Source: Bacteroidota bacterium (GTDB lineage: Bacteria; Bacteroidota; Bacteroidia; Palsa-965). Taken from it: DNA of 42,469 bases. The notes under the pieces were generated by a model. That model saw only the letters and a list, made by a program, of their open reading frames with translations. It did not search any database and had not been told where the DNA came from. The stretch covers positions 1 through 42,469 of the forward strand of contig PLYR01000134.1 of the NCBI GenBank assembly GCA_003153435.1, given 5' to 3'. Position 1 is the stretch's first letter, and every line of letters begins with the position of its first letter. Position numbers and translations under genes: made by a program. Below, in pieces: positions 9,552 through 18,724 of the stretch.

Positions 9552-10523
9552 TCACATCCATCCCTGTTCCAGGATATCACGAGTATGATAGGTAATAATA
9601 ATATCTGCACCTGCACGTGCAAAAGCATGCATGTTTTCCATTACAATCTTTTGCTCGTCAATAAGTCCGTGCTGTGCTGCGATTTTAACCATGGAGTATT
9701 CGCCGGAAACATTATAACACGCAACCGGCAATTTTGTTTGTTGCCTCAGGTTAGAAATGACGTCTAGATATGCCAGAGCAGGTTTGACCATCAGAATATC
9801 AGCACCTTCCTCTTCATCCAACAATGCTTCCCTCATGGCTTCCCTTTTGTTCCGGTAATCCATCTGGTATGATTTACGGTCTCCATGCTGTGGTGCAGAA
9901 TCGGCTGCCGTACGAAAGGGACCATAATAAGCTGATGCAAATTTGATAGCATAAGACATAATGGAAGTATTTTCGAATTCCTCTTTATCCAACAGCGTGC
10001 GGATTGCACCTACCCTTCCGTCCATCATATCCGAGGGTGCTACCATATCGGCTCCCGCCCGGGCATGGGCCAGGGCCATTCTCGCCAGGATATCCAGCGA
10101 GGAGTCGTTATCTATATAATCATCATGCAATACTCCGCAATGACCATGGGTCGTATATGCACAAACACAAACATCAGTGATGACAAAAAGGTTGTCGCCA
10201 AATTGTTTCTTCAGTTCCCTGACTGCACGGGCAACTATTGTTCCTTCATTTCCAGAGGAACTGCCATCTTCTGTTTTTTCTTCTCCTACTCCAAAAAGCA
10301 GGACTTTATTCACCCCCAACTTCAACCCCTTTTCCACATCTTTAATCAGTTTGTCAACAGAGAAGTGATTGATCCCGGGCATTGGAGCAATAGGATGAGT
10401 AATGTCTTTACCATCTACTACAAAATACGGATAGATGAACATATCTGTTGAGAGCCTTGTTTCGGCTGTAAGTTCTCTAATTATGGCATTCTTACGGAGT
10501 CTGCGGGGGCGATGTATCAGCAT
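9552..10523 (-). CDS. hemB: Delta-aminolevulinic acid dehydratase (porphobilinogen synthase)
   Basis: Condenses two 5-aminolevulinate molecules to porphobilinogen, the second committed step of tetrapyrrole synthesis, in the cytoplasm. 323 aa, full family length. Seen: the zinc-type cysteine cluster DVCVCAYTTHGHCG (C119, C121, C129), the Schiff-base lysines K194 (SYAIKFASAYYGPFR) and K247 (DILMVKPALAYLD), the substrate segment GPFRTAADSAPQHGDR and VACYNVSGEYSM near the end. It is the last gene of the minus-strand order hemA, hemC-hemD, hemB, about 20 bp after the fused gene, so probably in one transcript. Very secure. Confidence 0.98.
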   Translation of the reverse strand: MLIHRPRRLRKNAIIRELTAETRLSTDMFIYPYFVVDGKDITHPIAPMPGINHFSVDKLIKDVEKGLKLGVNKVLLFGVGEEKTEDGSSSGNEGTIVARAVRELKKQFGDNLFVITDVCVCAYTTHGHCGVLHDDYIDNDSSLDILARMALAHARAGADMVAPSDMMDGRVGAIRTLLDKEEFENTSIMSYAIKFASAYYGPFRTAADSAPQHGDRKSYQMDYRNKREAMREALLDEEEGADILMVKPALAYLDVISNLRQQTKLPVACYNVSGEYSMVKIAAQHGLIDEQKIVMENMHAFARAGADIIITYHTRDILEQGWM

Positions 10524-10543
10524 GATAAGAAGTTTGTTTGTTT

Positions 10544-12115
10544 TTAAATTCCGTAAACAGCCTGAGCTAAACCAATATCATCAAAGGTTTGTGGCATAAC
10601 ATATCTCTGTACACCAAACTGTTTTAGAGTAGCACCGGTAGCACCTCCCATGGCTACTACCTTTTGATCAGAGGAGATTCTGTTTTTTTCAAAATAAGCT
10701 TCCACATTAGATGGGCTGGTAAATACCAAAACATCTGTTTTGGGAACTTCTGTTTCGTTGTGTTTGATGGTTTCGTAAACAGAAAGATCTATTACCTGAT
10801 TGCGGTTTGTAAATTGTTGTTGAATGCTCCGCATACTTTCCTTAGCTTGCGGAAAGAGTACTGTGCCACTTCCAACTGCTGCAGCAAACTGTTTACCGGT
10901 CATCCGCGTATCCGTGGAGTAGCCGATGAAGTCGGGCTTCTTTCCAAACCGGCGCAAAGCCTCTGCTGTTGATTTACCTACGCAACCGTATTTTGGCGAA
11001 CCCATCTCAGGCTTCTGGTTAAAGAAGTGTTTGACCGCATTCTTACTCGAAAAGAAAACCCAGTCTGTATTAGGAACTACTTTTACCTCCAGAGTACAGA
11101 TATCTATGAGGGCTTTAGAGATTACCTCTATTCCGTTTTCTTTCAGAGATTTTGAAAAGAGATCAAACCTTCCGGAGTCGCGGGAGATAAAAACAGACTT
11201 AATCTTTGTACTATTCAGTTTTGTGAGAATGCGTTCCGCAATCTGACCTGGATCTTCATGTTGGAAGTACACCCATTTTGGTGTTTTGTTCCATCCAAGT
11301 GCAAAGGAAGTCCAGCTTCGGAAGAAAGTTTTTCCGTCATCATCCTCGTCAGGGGCACAATAAACACCCAGAGGGAGTTGGCAACCTCCGTCAAGCTGAT
11401 TCAGGACCCTGCGCTCTACAGCAATTGCCTGTGCTACATCGGGGTGATTCATAACCTGAAGCTTGGCTAAGAGTTCAGTATCAACTTCCCTGATTTGTAG
11501 AGCAAGCACTCCTTGTGCCGGTGCAGGAACAAATTCCTTGGGATCCAGTTTTGTCACATGAAACTCGTCGAGATTAATCTGTAATCTTTCCACACCTGCT
11601 GCAGCGAGCAAGATAGCGTCATATTGTTTATCCCTGAGTTTCTGAATACGTGTGGGTACATTTCCACGAAGCTCACGGATTTCAATATCATCCCGAAAGG
11701 CCAGAATTTGCGATTTTCGTCTGGCAGAAGAAGTGCCAACGATCGCTCCACGTTTGAGGGAATATTTATTTCGTGAATCAATCGAATCCTTCTGCATAAT
11801 TAATAATTCGGAAGGATCTTCTCTTTCGGAGACAGCGGCGATCATTAATCCCTGTGGAGAGGTAGTTGGTAAGTCTTTGTGGGAATGGACTGCAAGATCA
11901 ATCTCTTTATTCAGTAAGGCATCCTCAATTTCCTTTGTAAAAAAGCCTTTTCCTTCGAGTTTATCAAAGCTGAGATCCTGAATTTTATCACCTTGTGTTT
12001 TGATGATTTTTATTTCCGATGCATGCCCGAACGCCTTGAGTGTTGTTTGTACAAAGTTTGCTTGCCAAAGGGCAAGATCACTTCCACGAGAACCGATGAT
12101 TATTTTAGAGGACAT
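10544..12115 (-). CDS. hemC: Fused porphobilinogen deaminase / uroporphyrinogen-III synthase
   Basis: 523 aa, with two consecutive tetrapyrrole enzymes in one chain. Residues 1 to about 300 are hydroxymethylbilane synthase: GSRGSDLALWQANFV, the catalytic D81 in HSHKDLPTT, GTSSARRKSQ, RGNVPTR, and C245 in LDGGCQLPLG, which holds the dipyrromethane cofactor. Residues about 304-523 have the loose pattern of uroporphyrinogen-III synthase (HemD): KSVFISRD at the start, WVFFSSKNAVKHFF, TDVLVFTSPSNVEAYF and a terminal GVQRYVMPQTFDDIGLAQAV. HemD is poorly conserved, but order, length and context fit. The fusion would pass the unstable hydroxymethylbilane directly to ring closure. It lies between hemA (103-bp gap) and hemB. 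No separate hemD is seen in the window. Confidence 0.95.
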   Translation of the reverse strand: MSSKIIIGSRGSDLALWQANFVQTTLKAFGHASEIKIIKTQGDKIQDLSFDKLEGKGFFTKEIEDALLNKEIDLAVHSHKDLPTTSPQGLMIAAVSEREDPSELLIMQKDSIDSRNKYSLKRGAIVGTSSARRKSQILAFRDDIEIRELRGNVPTRIQKLRDKQYDAILLAAAGVERLQINLDEFHVTKLDPKEFVPAPAQGVLALQIREVDTELLAKLQVMNHPDVAQAIAVERRVLNQLDGGCQLPLGVYCAPDEDDDGKTFFRSWTSFALGWNKTPKWVYFQHEDPGQIAERILTKLNSTKIKSVFISRDSGRFDLFSKSLKENGIEVISKALIDICTLEVKVVPNTDWVFFSSKNAVKHFFNQKPEMGSPKYGCVGKSTAEALRRFGKKPDFIGYSTDTRMTGKQFAAAVGSGTVLFPQAKESMRSIQQQFTNRNQVIDLSVYETIKHNETEVPKTDVLVFTSPSNVEAYFEKNRISSDQKVVAMGGATGATLKQFGVQRYVMPQTFDDIGLAQAVYGI

Positions 12116-12218
12116 AGAGCTTCACGTTTAGTTCTCCGGAAGTATGATGTGTAATATCGGTGAAGGAGAAAAGATAGAATTCGCACATCAGAAGATAAAG
12201 AATACAGAGTAAGAAAAA

Positions 12219-13484
12219 TTATGCTTTGGGAATCTCGTCAATTAAAATCTCTTTCGCCATCTTCATTGGAACACTGATGTATTTCTTTTCCATGTAAGCA
12301 ATGACTTTCTCAAGCACTTCCTTAGAGGCAACATCCAGAGTGGCAATGTCTTTTGCGAAAACAGTATTTATGGCATTATCTCTTATTTCCTTGACTTTGC
12401 GGGGAACATCACTCATGGCCAGTTCCACTTTACGTTCGCGGAGAATTGTATTGAACTCTTCGATATTCTTGTTTACAATATCCATACATGCATCTAGTTC
12501 CTTTTCTCTTTCAAGAAGGTTTTCTTTTGCAACTTGCTGGAGGTTATTTACAGCAATAAGATTCACATCATAGCTATCCAGAATTTCAGGATCCAGGTCA
12601 TTCGGAACAGCCAGATCTATCACAATTTTCCGGCTGGTGTCTTCGGCACAGAGATTTTTGTAAATATCTTTTGTAATCACAATATCTGCTGCACCGGTGC
12701 AGGTTACAATCACATCAAACCCTTTTGAATAATTTCCGAGTTCTGAGAGTGTCAACGCAGTTCCATTTAATTCTTTAGCAAGGAGCTGGGCATTGATTAG
12801 GGTACGGTTAAAAACAGTAAAGTTGGAAAAGCCATGTTTACGTAAGTATTTGGCCATGCTGTTGTTGGTTACACCTGCGCCAATAATCAGTATGCTGGAA
12901 TCAAGCTTTACATTCAGTTCACGTAAGCGGCGATAAGCCAGGGAAACAACAGAAACAGGTTTCTCGGCAATATGTGTCTCTGTATAAATTTCTTTGGCGG
13001 CTTCAATTGTTTTCTTGACGATGAGTCGAATAAGATCTCCAGTAAGACCCAACTTTGAACAACGGTCGTATGAATTTCTAACCTGAGTAATGATTTCACG
13101 TTCTCCAACAACAAGAGAGTCGAGTGAAGAGGCGACATTAAACATATGCCTCATGGCAACATTGCCTTCGAATACGGAGGCATGAGAAACGGCCCAGGCG
13201 ACATCTGTAGTATTCCAGGCGGGGTTAAATGCTCTGAAAAAATTCCCTAGAAAAGTTTCATTGATTTCATCCCCTGTAACAATTAAGAACTCAACACGGT
13301 TACAGGTACTCATATACATCAGCTCTTCCGCACCTGAGGCATCCTTCAGTGCATTCATGCGGACTGGAATAGTTTCCTCTTCCAGATGGAAACGTCCGAT
13401 CTCTTTAAGATCGATGTTTTTGTGTGTAAAGGCTATGATTTTAATTCTGTTCAAGGCTCTTGCTCTTCTGACACAAAAATGCAA
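12219..13484 (-). CDS. hemA: Glutamyl-tRNA reductase
   Basis: NADPH-dependent enzyme that reduces glutamyl-tRNA to glutamate-1-semialdehyde, the first and normally rate-limiting step of C5-pathway haem synthesis. 421 aa. Seen: the nucleophile C61 in YMSTCNRVEFLIV, SLVVGEREIITQVRNSYDRC, the NADPH-binding segment SILIIGAGVTNNSMAKYLRK, and the C-terminal helical dimerisation region. Start: the ATG at 13484 adds ten residues, MHFCVRRARA, that look foreign; the family normally begins near NRIKIIAFTHKNIDL, so a TTG at 13452-13454 is a real alternative. First gene of the haem operon; upstream lie three TTGTCAT repeats (13501-13560) that could be a control site. Confidence 0.96.
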   Translation of the reverse strand: MHFCVRRARALNRIKIIAFTHKNIDLKEIGRFHLEEETIPVRMNALKDASGAEELMYMSTCNRVEFLIVTGDEINETFLGNFFRAFNPAWNTTDVAWAVSHASVFEGNVAMRHMFNVASSLDSLVVGEREIITQVRNSYDRCSKLGLTGDLIRLIVKKTIEAAKEIYTETHIAEKPVSVVSLAYRRLRELNVKLDSSILIIGAGVTNNSMAKYLRKHGFSNFTVFNRTLINAQLLAKELNGTALTLSELGNYSKGFDVIVTCTGAADIVITKDIYKNLCAEDTSRKIVIDLAVPNDLDPEILDSYDVNLIAVNNLQQVAKENLLEREKELDACMDIVNKNIEEFNTILRERKVELAMSDVPRKVKEIRDNAINTVFAKDIATLDVASKEVLEKVIAYMEKKYISVPMKMAKEILIDEIPKA

Positions 13485-13500
13485 AGGAATAGCATTTCAA

Positions 13501-13560
13501 TTGTCATGGAATTGTCATATCAGATTGTTTATTGGTCTGATCTAGCATGACTTTTGTCAT
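13501..13560. repeat. Three direct TTGTCAT repeats in the hemA/SpoIIE divergent gap
   Basis: Identical heptamers at 13501-13507, 13512-13518 and 13554-13560. The first two start 11 bp apart, one helical turn; the third starts 42 bp further on, about four turns. The third is also the right arm of a small palindrome, ATGACTTTTGTCAT. Helical phasing just upstream of hemA suggests a regulator binding region, but no protein can be named. Confidence 0.45.
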
Positions 13561-13627
13561 ATTTTATACTATTCCGGTCGAAAACATGGGTTATTCTGCC
13601 TTGTTTTGCGTTAAAGTATAGGTTTAT

Positions 13628-13680
13628 TCACAAATCTCTTATACTATTTGACAATCCCATTCTCTGGTGTAAATTTGTGA
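13628..13680. promoter_or_regulatory. Inverted repeat flanking the SpoIIE-gene promoter (candidate operator)
   Basis: TCACAAAT at 13628-13635 and its exact inverse ATTTGTGA at 13673-13680. The arms are 45 bp apart; the left arm lies just upstream of the -33 TTTG and the right arm overlaps the -7 TAAATTTG. A protein bound to both arms would cover the promoter. The base pattern alone is the evidence. Confidence 0.4.
13647..13677 (+). promoter_or_regulatory. Promoter of the TPR-GAF-SpoIIE gene (exact Bacteroidota consensus)
   Basis: TTTG at 13647-13650, a 19-bp spacer, and TAAATTTG at 13670-13677: an exact match to TTTG-N19-TAnnTTTG. Transcription would begin near 13683, giving a leader of about 50 nt before the ATG at 13733. 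Confidence 0.8.
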
Positions 13681-13732
13681 TTACCAACTCAGTCCATACT
13701 TCCGTGGACGACCCAATACCGGCCGGCGCTCT

Positions 13733-16711
13733 ATGAGTTCTCTGATAGAACAGTCTAATGAAATTGACGTGCTTAACAATCGTGCCTGGGCTCTGAACCG
13801 GAAGGATCCACAACAAGCTGTCAAGCTTAGCCTGGAGGCAAAAGAAAGATCGAAAAATTTTGGGGATAGTAGAGGCATCGCTCTCGCACTCAGAACACTG
13901 GGCGCTTGTTATACCTGGCTCTCGCGGAATGAAGAAGCACTTTCATCTTCTTTGGAAGCCATCACTCTGTTTAAGGAACTAGGTGATAAGCTTAATGAAG
14001 CACAAGTCCTCTATAATATAGGCACCAACTTTTTCTATCTTGCCGATTACCCCAACGCTGACAGATATTACCAGCAATGTTATAAAGTAAACAAAGAAGC
14101 AGGGAGCCGGATCGGCATGGCAGATGCCTTAAATGGACTTGGTGCTGCGTTCTATACTCAGGGCGAAAACCAAAAAGCTTTGGAAGTACTTGAAGAGAGC
14201 CGAAAAATTTGCGAAGAGGAAAATGAAGTGAGCATCCTCATTAAAGTGCTCGACGGCTTGGGTGAGACCTACTGTAATCTTAAAGATTATGCTCGCGCAC
14301 TGGAGAACTATTTCATTTGTCTGGACTTAACCAGAGAGTCATCGGAATCGCCTCAGACAGAGGCATTCGCCTTGGACGGAATAGGGAATACCTATTTCAT
14401 GATGGGAGTACAGGAAAAATCTTTGGAGTATTATAACCGAAGCCTGGCGATTAGTGAAAAACTTGCCTTTAAGTTTGGAGAGGTAAACACATACACGAAT
14501 ATAGGAAAGCTCTTCCGGAAAACAGGAGATCAGGATGTGGCCAGGGATTACCTCCAGCGAGCATTGAAGCTGGCGCAGGAAATCAACCATAAAGACGGGA
14601 TCTATAAATCCAGCGAAGAACTTGCTTCCATGATGGAAGAACTGGGTGATAGCAAACAAGCCCTGCAGTATTTTAAGATTTACCAGAAGGTTAAAGAAGA
14701 TGCCAAGTCTGAAAAAGCCATGCTCCGGAGCAGAAGTGTTGAATTACAGCATCGGATGGAACAGAATGAAAGCGAAAGGGCCCTGCTCGCAGCAAAAAAT
14801 GAAGAACTTGAAACGTACTTTAAAGATCTTACACTGCTGAGTGAAATTGGGCAAAATATTATCAGCAGTCTTTCTATAGAAGTTATTCTGGATACTGTTC
14901 ATTCGAGTTTGAACCGGCTTATGGATGCATCCGGATTTGGAATAGGCCTTTATTATGAAAAAGAAAACGAAATTGTATTTCCGGTACACATTGAAGGAGA
15001 AATCAAATTAAGAGATGCCAGATTCGATGCATCTGATATGAACCGTTTGGGTTCATGGTGCTTTCAGAACCAGAAAGAAGTTTTTATAAATGACCTTCGC
15101 AAAGAAATCGGAAATTATGTGCAGGTGGTTCTTGGTCCTGTAGCCGGGAAGATCACAGAATCATTGATATACCTTCCTCTTACAGCCAAGGGAAAGAAAC
15201 TAGGCGTAATTACTGTCCAGAGTTTTTCGAAAAATGCTTATACCCATTACCATCTTGATATCCTAAGGAACCTGGCGGTCTATGCCGCAATTGCGCTCGA
15301 GAATGCAAGGCTTTATGAACAGATGGAAGAAACGGTTGAGGAGAGGACGCGGGAGGTTGTTGTTCAAAAAGAAGAAATCGAGAGAAGCTATGCAAATACC
15401 CGCCTGTTGAGCGAAATAGGGCAAGAGCTTACATCCACACTTAATTTTGAAACACTTTTTGCCAAGCTGCATGAAAATGTAAACCTCCTCATGGATGCCG
15501 CCATCTTTGGAGTTAGGATATACCATGAAGAGCAGCAAACGGTAGAATATAAATTCGAAATGGAGAATATGCAACGGTTTCCTTCTGAAACTGTATCCAT
15601 GGCGGATAAAGACAATTATTCTGTGTGGTGCATCACGAATAAAAAAGAAATATTTATCAATGATAATCTAACAGAATACAAAAGGTACACCAATCAGATC
15701 AGGGTTGTTTCAGGTGAGATGCCTCACTCTTTGATCATTTATCCGATGATGATAGGAGACAGAGTTATCGGAGTAATAACCGTGCAGAGTTTTCGAAAAA
15801 ACGCTTACGTCCCTTATCACTTGGTAATTTTGAAGACTCTAGCTTCCTATACAGCCATTGCATTGGAGAACGCCAGTCTCTATGAAAATCTTGAAGAAAA
15901 AGTGTCGGTGCGGACCGCTGAAGTGATGAAGCAAAAGGAGATTATCGAAGAAAAAAATAAAAATATTACAGACAGTATCCGGTATGCAAAAAAGATTCAA
16001 CAAGCTTTGCTCCCAAGTAGTGCTGAGATACTGAAAAGTCTGCCAGATAGCTTTATATATTTCAGGCCTAAAGACATTGTTAGCGGAGATTTTTACTGGT
16101 ATACACAATTTGATGATTTTGTAATCTTTGCTGCTGCAGATTGTACAGGCCATGGAGTCCCAGGTGCGTTTATGTCGGCTATTTGTAATGACCTTATGAA
16201 CCAGGTTATCCGAGATGAACATGTGAGCAGCCCGGCTCAGGCCTTACACCTGCTTGATAATAAATTAGGCATGCTTTTGAAAAAGAGTTCTGACAAGGAA
16301 GCGAATGATGGAATGGATATTGCGCTGTGTTCAATTAATCTAAAAACAAAGCGCCTTCTATATGCCGGAGCTCATCGTCCACTGGTTATTATCAGGGATG
16401 GTGAGGTAATTGAAATTAAACCCGATAAGCTATCTATTGGCGGATATGATATGGGTGATAAACAATTCACAGATCATATTGTTTGGCTGAAACCGCAGGA
16501 TACTTTATACCTTTTTACTGATGGCTATACCGATCAATTCGGAGGACCCTTGAGAAAAAAATTCAAATACAGGCAACTTAAAGAATTGTTGTTGTCTATA
16601 AAAGACTACCCGATGAAGGAACAGCGAAAAGAAATAGAAAATATTTTCCGTGCGTGGAGAGGTTCCTGTGAACAGGTGGATGACATCCTCGTGATGGGTG
16701 TAAGACCTTAA
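13733..16711 (+). CDS. Cytoplasmic TPR - GAF - GAF - SpoIIE (PP2C-type) serine phosphatase
   Basis: 992 aa with no signal peptide or membrane helix. Residues about 15-330 hold seven or so TPRs (for example EAQVLYNIGTNFFYLADYPN); 330-370 are a coiled coil; GAF 1 covers about 375-530 and GAF 2 about 575-730. The two GAFs are tandem copies, sharing VITVQSF(S/R)KNAY and IALENA(R/S)LYE. A second coiled coil (about 735-765) leads into the SpoIIE domain (about 780-992) with metal-binding motifs VSGDFYWY, AADCTGHGVPGAFMS, NDGMDIALC, LFTDGYTDQ and EQVDDILVMG. RsbU-like phosphatases of this kind dephosphorylate anti-sigma antagonist or STAS proteins, or other Ser/Thr targets; no STAS or RsbW gene is nearby, so its target is unknown. 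A consensus promoter lies at 13647-13677. Confidence 0.95.
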   Translation: MSSLIEQSNEIDVLNNRAWALNRKDPQQAVKLSLEAKERSKNFGDSRGIALALRTLGACYTWLSRNEEALSSSLEAITLFKELGDKLNEAQVLYNIGTNFFYLADYPNADRYYQQCYKVNKEAGSRIGMADALNGLGAAFYTQGENQKALEVLEESRKICEEENEVSILIKVLDGLGETYCNLKDYARALENYFICLDLTRESSESPQTEAFALDGIGNTYFMMGVQEKSLEYYNRSLAISEKLAFKFGEVNTYTNIGKLFRKTGDQDVARDYLQRALKLAQEINHKDGIYKSSEELASMMEELGDSKQALQYFKIYQKVKEDAKSEKAMLRSRSVELQHRMEQNESERALLAAKNEELETYFKDLTLLSEIGQNIISSLSIEVILDTVHSSLNRLMDASGFGIGLYYEKENEIVFPVHIEGEIKLRDARFDASDMNRLGSWCFQNQKEVFINDLRKEIGNYVQVVLGPVAGKITESLIYLPLTAKGKKLGVITVQSFSKNAYTHYHLDILRNLAVYAAIALENARLYEQMEETVEERTREVVVQKEEIERSYANTRLLSEIGQELTSTLNFETLFAKLHENVNLLMDAAIFGVRIYHEEQQTVEYKFEMENMQRFPSETVSMADKDNYSVWCITNKKEIFINDNLTEYKRYTNQIRVVSGEMPHSLIIYPMMIGDRVIGVITVQSFRKNAYVPYHLVILKTLASYTAIALENASLYENLEEKVSVRTAEVMKQKEIIEEKNKNITDSIRYAKKIQQALLPSSAEILKSLPDSFIYFRPKDIVSGDFYWYTQFDDFVIFAAADCTGHGVPGAFMSAICNDLMNQVIRDEHVSSPAQALHLLDNKLGMLLKKSSDKEANDGMDIALCSINLKTKRLLYAGAHRPLVIIRDGEVIEIKPDKLSIGGYDMGDKQFTDHIVWLKPQDTLYLFTDGYTDQFGGPLRKKFKYRQLKELLLSIKDYPMKEQRKEIENIFRAWRGSCEQVDDILVMGVRP

Positions 16712-16813
16712 GTAATGCTCTCCTCCTACATTTCACGATCCCCATCCTGATGAACCAGGGGCCATTGAAAGTTTCGTATAAAATGGGTATTTTTAGGCAA
16801 ACTGCGTGTGCCT

Positions 16814-17389
16814 ATGAATTATGAAGAAGAGGTCAGGAAAGTATTAAAGGAAAGCCCGACCATCGAAACCCGACGTCTCATCCTCAGACCTATTGAAATG
16901 AAAGATGCTGATTCCGTCTTTCAGATGCGCTCAGATGAAAAAGTAGGACAATTTATAGGTCGGGATATGTTGAGAAGGCCTGAAGAGGCTGTTGATATTA
17001 TTAAAGAATCAATTGAAAGCTTTCAGCAGGGAAAGGCTATTGGGTGGGTGGCAAGGCTCAAAGGAAGTGAACAAGATGGAATTATCGGGACCTGTGGATT
17101 CAGTAATCTTGATTACGAACAAAGAAAGGCTGAGCTGACAGGAGAAATGGCCGTAGTCCATTGGGGAAAATACTACGCCATGGAAGGTACGTTGGCCGTA
17201 ATCTCCTTTGGATTCAACAAGCTTCATCTCCGATCTATAGAATCTGTTCTTGCGCCGGATAATGAGAGTGCAATCTACCTCCTCGAAAAACTAGGTTTTT
17301 CTGAAGAACGGCAACTTCCCAAGCAGGGTGTGTTAAACGGTAAACCGGTTGACCTGGTTTTATTTTCCAAAAAAAATGCAGGAGCATAA
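16814..17389 (+). CDS. GNAT acetyltransferase, RimJ/RimL type
   Basis: 191 aa from the ATG at 16814; a GTG two codons earlier (16808) would add MP. Typical RimJ/RimL pattern: TRRLILRPIEMKDADSVFQM at the start, then GTCGFSNLDYEQRKAELTGE, MEGTLAVISFGFNKLHLRSIES with the acetyl-CoA pyrophosphate-binding region in altered form, and the late motif APDNESAIYLLEKLGFSEE. Members transfer acetyl from acetyl-CoA to N-terminal or small-molecule amines; the substrate is not evident. Its 3' end overlaps the start of the permease gene by 14 bp, so the two are translated together. Confidence 0.9.
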   Translation: MNYEEEVRKVLKESPTIETRRLILRPIEMKDADSVFQMRSDEKVGQFIGRDMLRRPEEAVDIIKESIESFQQGKAIGWVARLKGSEQDGIIGTCGFSNLDYEQRKAELTGEMAVVHWGKYYAMEGTLAVISFGFNKLHLRSIESVLAPDNESAIYLLEKLGFSEERQLPKQGVLNGKPVDLVLFSKKNAGA

Positions 17390-18716
17390 ACCTTTGGTTA
17401 GGGGACTTGGGCTTAAAGAAGCCAGCGCCCTTAACATGATTGATATGGTGGGGATAGGCCCATTCATTACCATCCCGTTCGTTATCGGAGCCATGAATGG
17501 GCCACAATGTATTTTGGCCTGGGTACTGGGTGCAATACTTGCATATGCGGATGGTTTCGTATGGGCTGAACTCGGAGCCGCCTGGCCTCATGCAGGAGGC
17601 AGTTATGTATTTCTAAAAAAACTTTACGGGGAAAAAAAATGGGGATCTCTGTTCTCTTTCCTTTATATCTGGCAAACAACCATACAAGCTCCCCTAGTCA
17701 TCGCTTCCGGAGCAATCGGTTTTGCCCAATACCTCAATTACCTGATCCCACTTTCAGCATTGGAACAGAAATTTGCTTCTGGCGGACTTATCATCCTGCT
17801 TACATTTTTATTGTATCGAAAAATTGCGGAAATTGGGAGAATTTCGGTGTTGATGTGGGTAGTGGTTGCCGGAACATTGTTCTGGCTGATTTTTGCGGGG
17901 TTAACCCATTTTCATTCCAACCTTGCATTCACCTATCCGGATCATGCTTTTGATTTTACACCAGCTTTCTTTGTAGGGCTTGGTATGGCAAGCATTAAGA
18001 CGATCTATTCTTTTCTCGGGTATTATAACGTATGCCATCTTGGAGGTGAGATCCGGGATCCAGAAAGAAACATACCTAGAAGTATTTTTATTTCCATCAC
18101 CGGCATCAGTGTCTTATACCTCCTAATGCAAATCAGCGTTTTGGGGGTGATTCCCTGGCAGGAAGCAAAAAACTCTTCATTCATAATAAGTACTTTTTTT
18201 GAACGTATCTATGGCAATGGTGCAGCGGCTACCGCCACTATACTGATTCTGTTCATTGCACTCTCCTCTTTATTTTCTGCTACGCTGGGCTATTCCAGGG
18301 TGCCATATGCCGCCGCCTTGAATGGTGATTATTTCAGAATTTTTGCAAGAACTCATTCTAGCAAAAACTTTCCTCACGTTTCTCTCCTTATTCTATGTGC
18401 AACAGCTTTCCTATTCAGTATGTTCGGAAAACTAGGAGAAGTTATCACTTCTATAATTGTACTTAGAATTCTGGTTCAATTCATTGGCCAGGGGGCTGGT
18501 CTTATTGCATACAGGCATAAGCACAAACAAGCCCATTTTCCATTCAAGATGTGGTTTTTTCCAATCCCGGCCGTAATAAGCATTGGAATTTGGCTGTTCG
18601 TATTTCTCTCCAGTGGACAAAATTATATTCTTGGAGCAATCGGAGCTATTGTGGCAGGGGTAGCTGCATTTATGATCAGAGCAAAGATTGAACGGAGTTT
18701 CCCTTTTTCAAAATAA
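17376..18716 (+). CDS. APC-superfamily amino acid permease
   Basis: 446 aa starting at ATG 17376, which overlaps the end of the acetyltransferase gene; an upstream TTG at 17349 would add nine residues coded inside that gene and is less likely. About twelve hydrophobic helices. The first bears the APC substrate-site pattern NMIDMVGIGPFITIPFVIGA, followed by GPQCILAWVLGAILAYADGFVWAELGAAWPHAGG; helix 6 holds SFLGYYNVCHLGGEIRDPERNIPRSI, the usual conserved loop. Imports an amino acid or polyamine at the inner membrane; the substrate is not readable from sequence. Coupling with a RimJ/L acetyltransferase may mean uptake followed by acetylation, which is inference. Convergent with the receiver gene, 8 bp apart. 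Confidence 0.93.
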   Translation: MQEHKPLVRGLGLKEASALNMIDMVGIGPFITIPFVIGAMNGPQCILAWVLGAILAYADGFVWAELGAAWPHAGGSYVFLKKLYGEKKWGSLFSFLYIWQTTIQAPLVIASGAIGFAQYLNYLIPLSALEQKFASGGLIILLTFLLYRKIAEIGRISVLMWVVVAGTLFWLIFAGLTHFHSNLAFTYPDHAFDFTPAFFVGLGMASIKTIYSFLGYYNVCHLGGEIRDPERNIPRSIFISITGISVLYLLMQISVLGVIPWQEAKNSSFIISTFFERIYGNGAAATATILILFIALSSLFSATLGYSRVPYAAALNGDYFRIFARTHSSKNFPHVSLLILCATAFLFSMFGKLGEVITSIIVLRILVQFIGQGAGLIAYRHKHKQAHFPFKMWFFPIPAVISIGIWLFVFLSSGQNYILGAIGAIVAGVAAFMIRAKIERSFPFSK

Positions 18717-18724
18717 TAGTTAAT

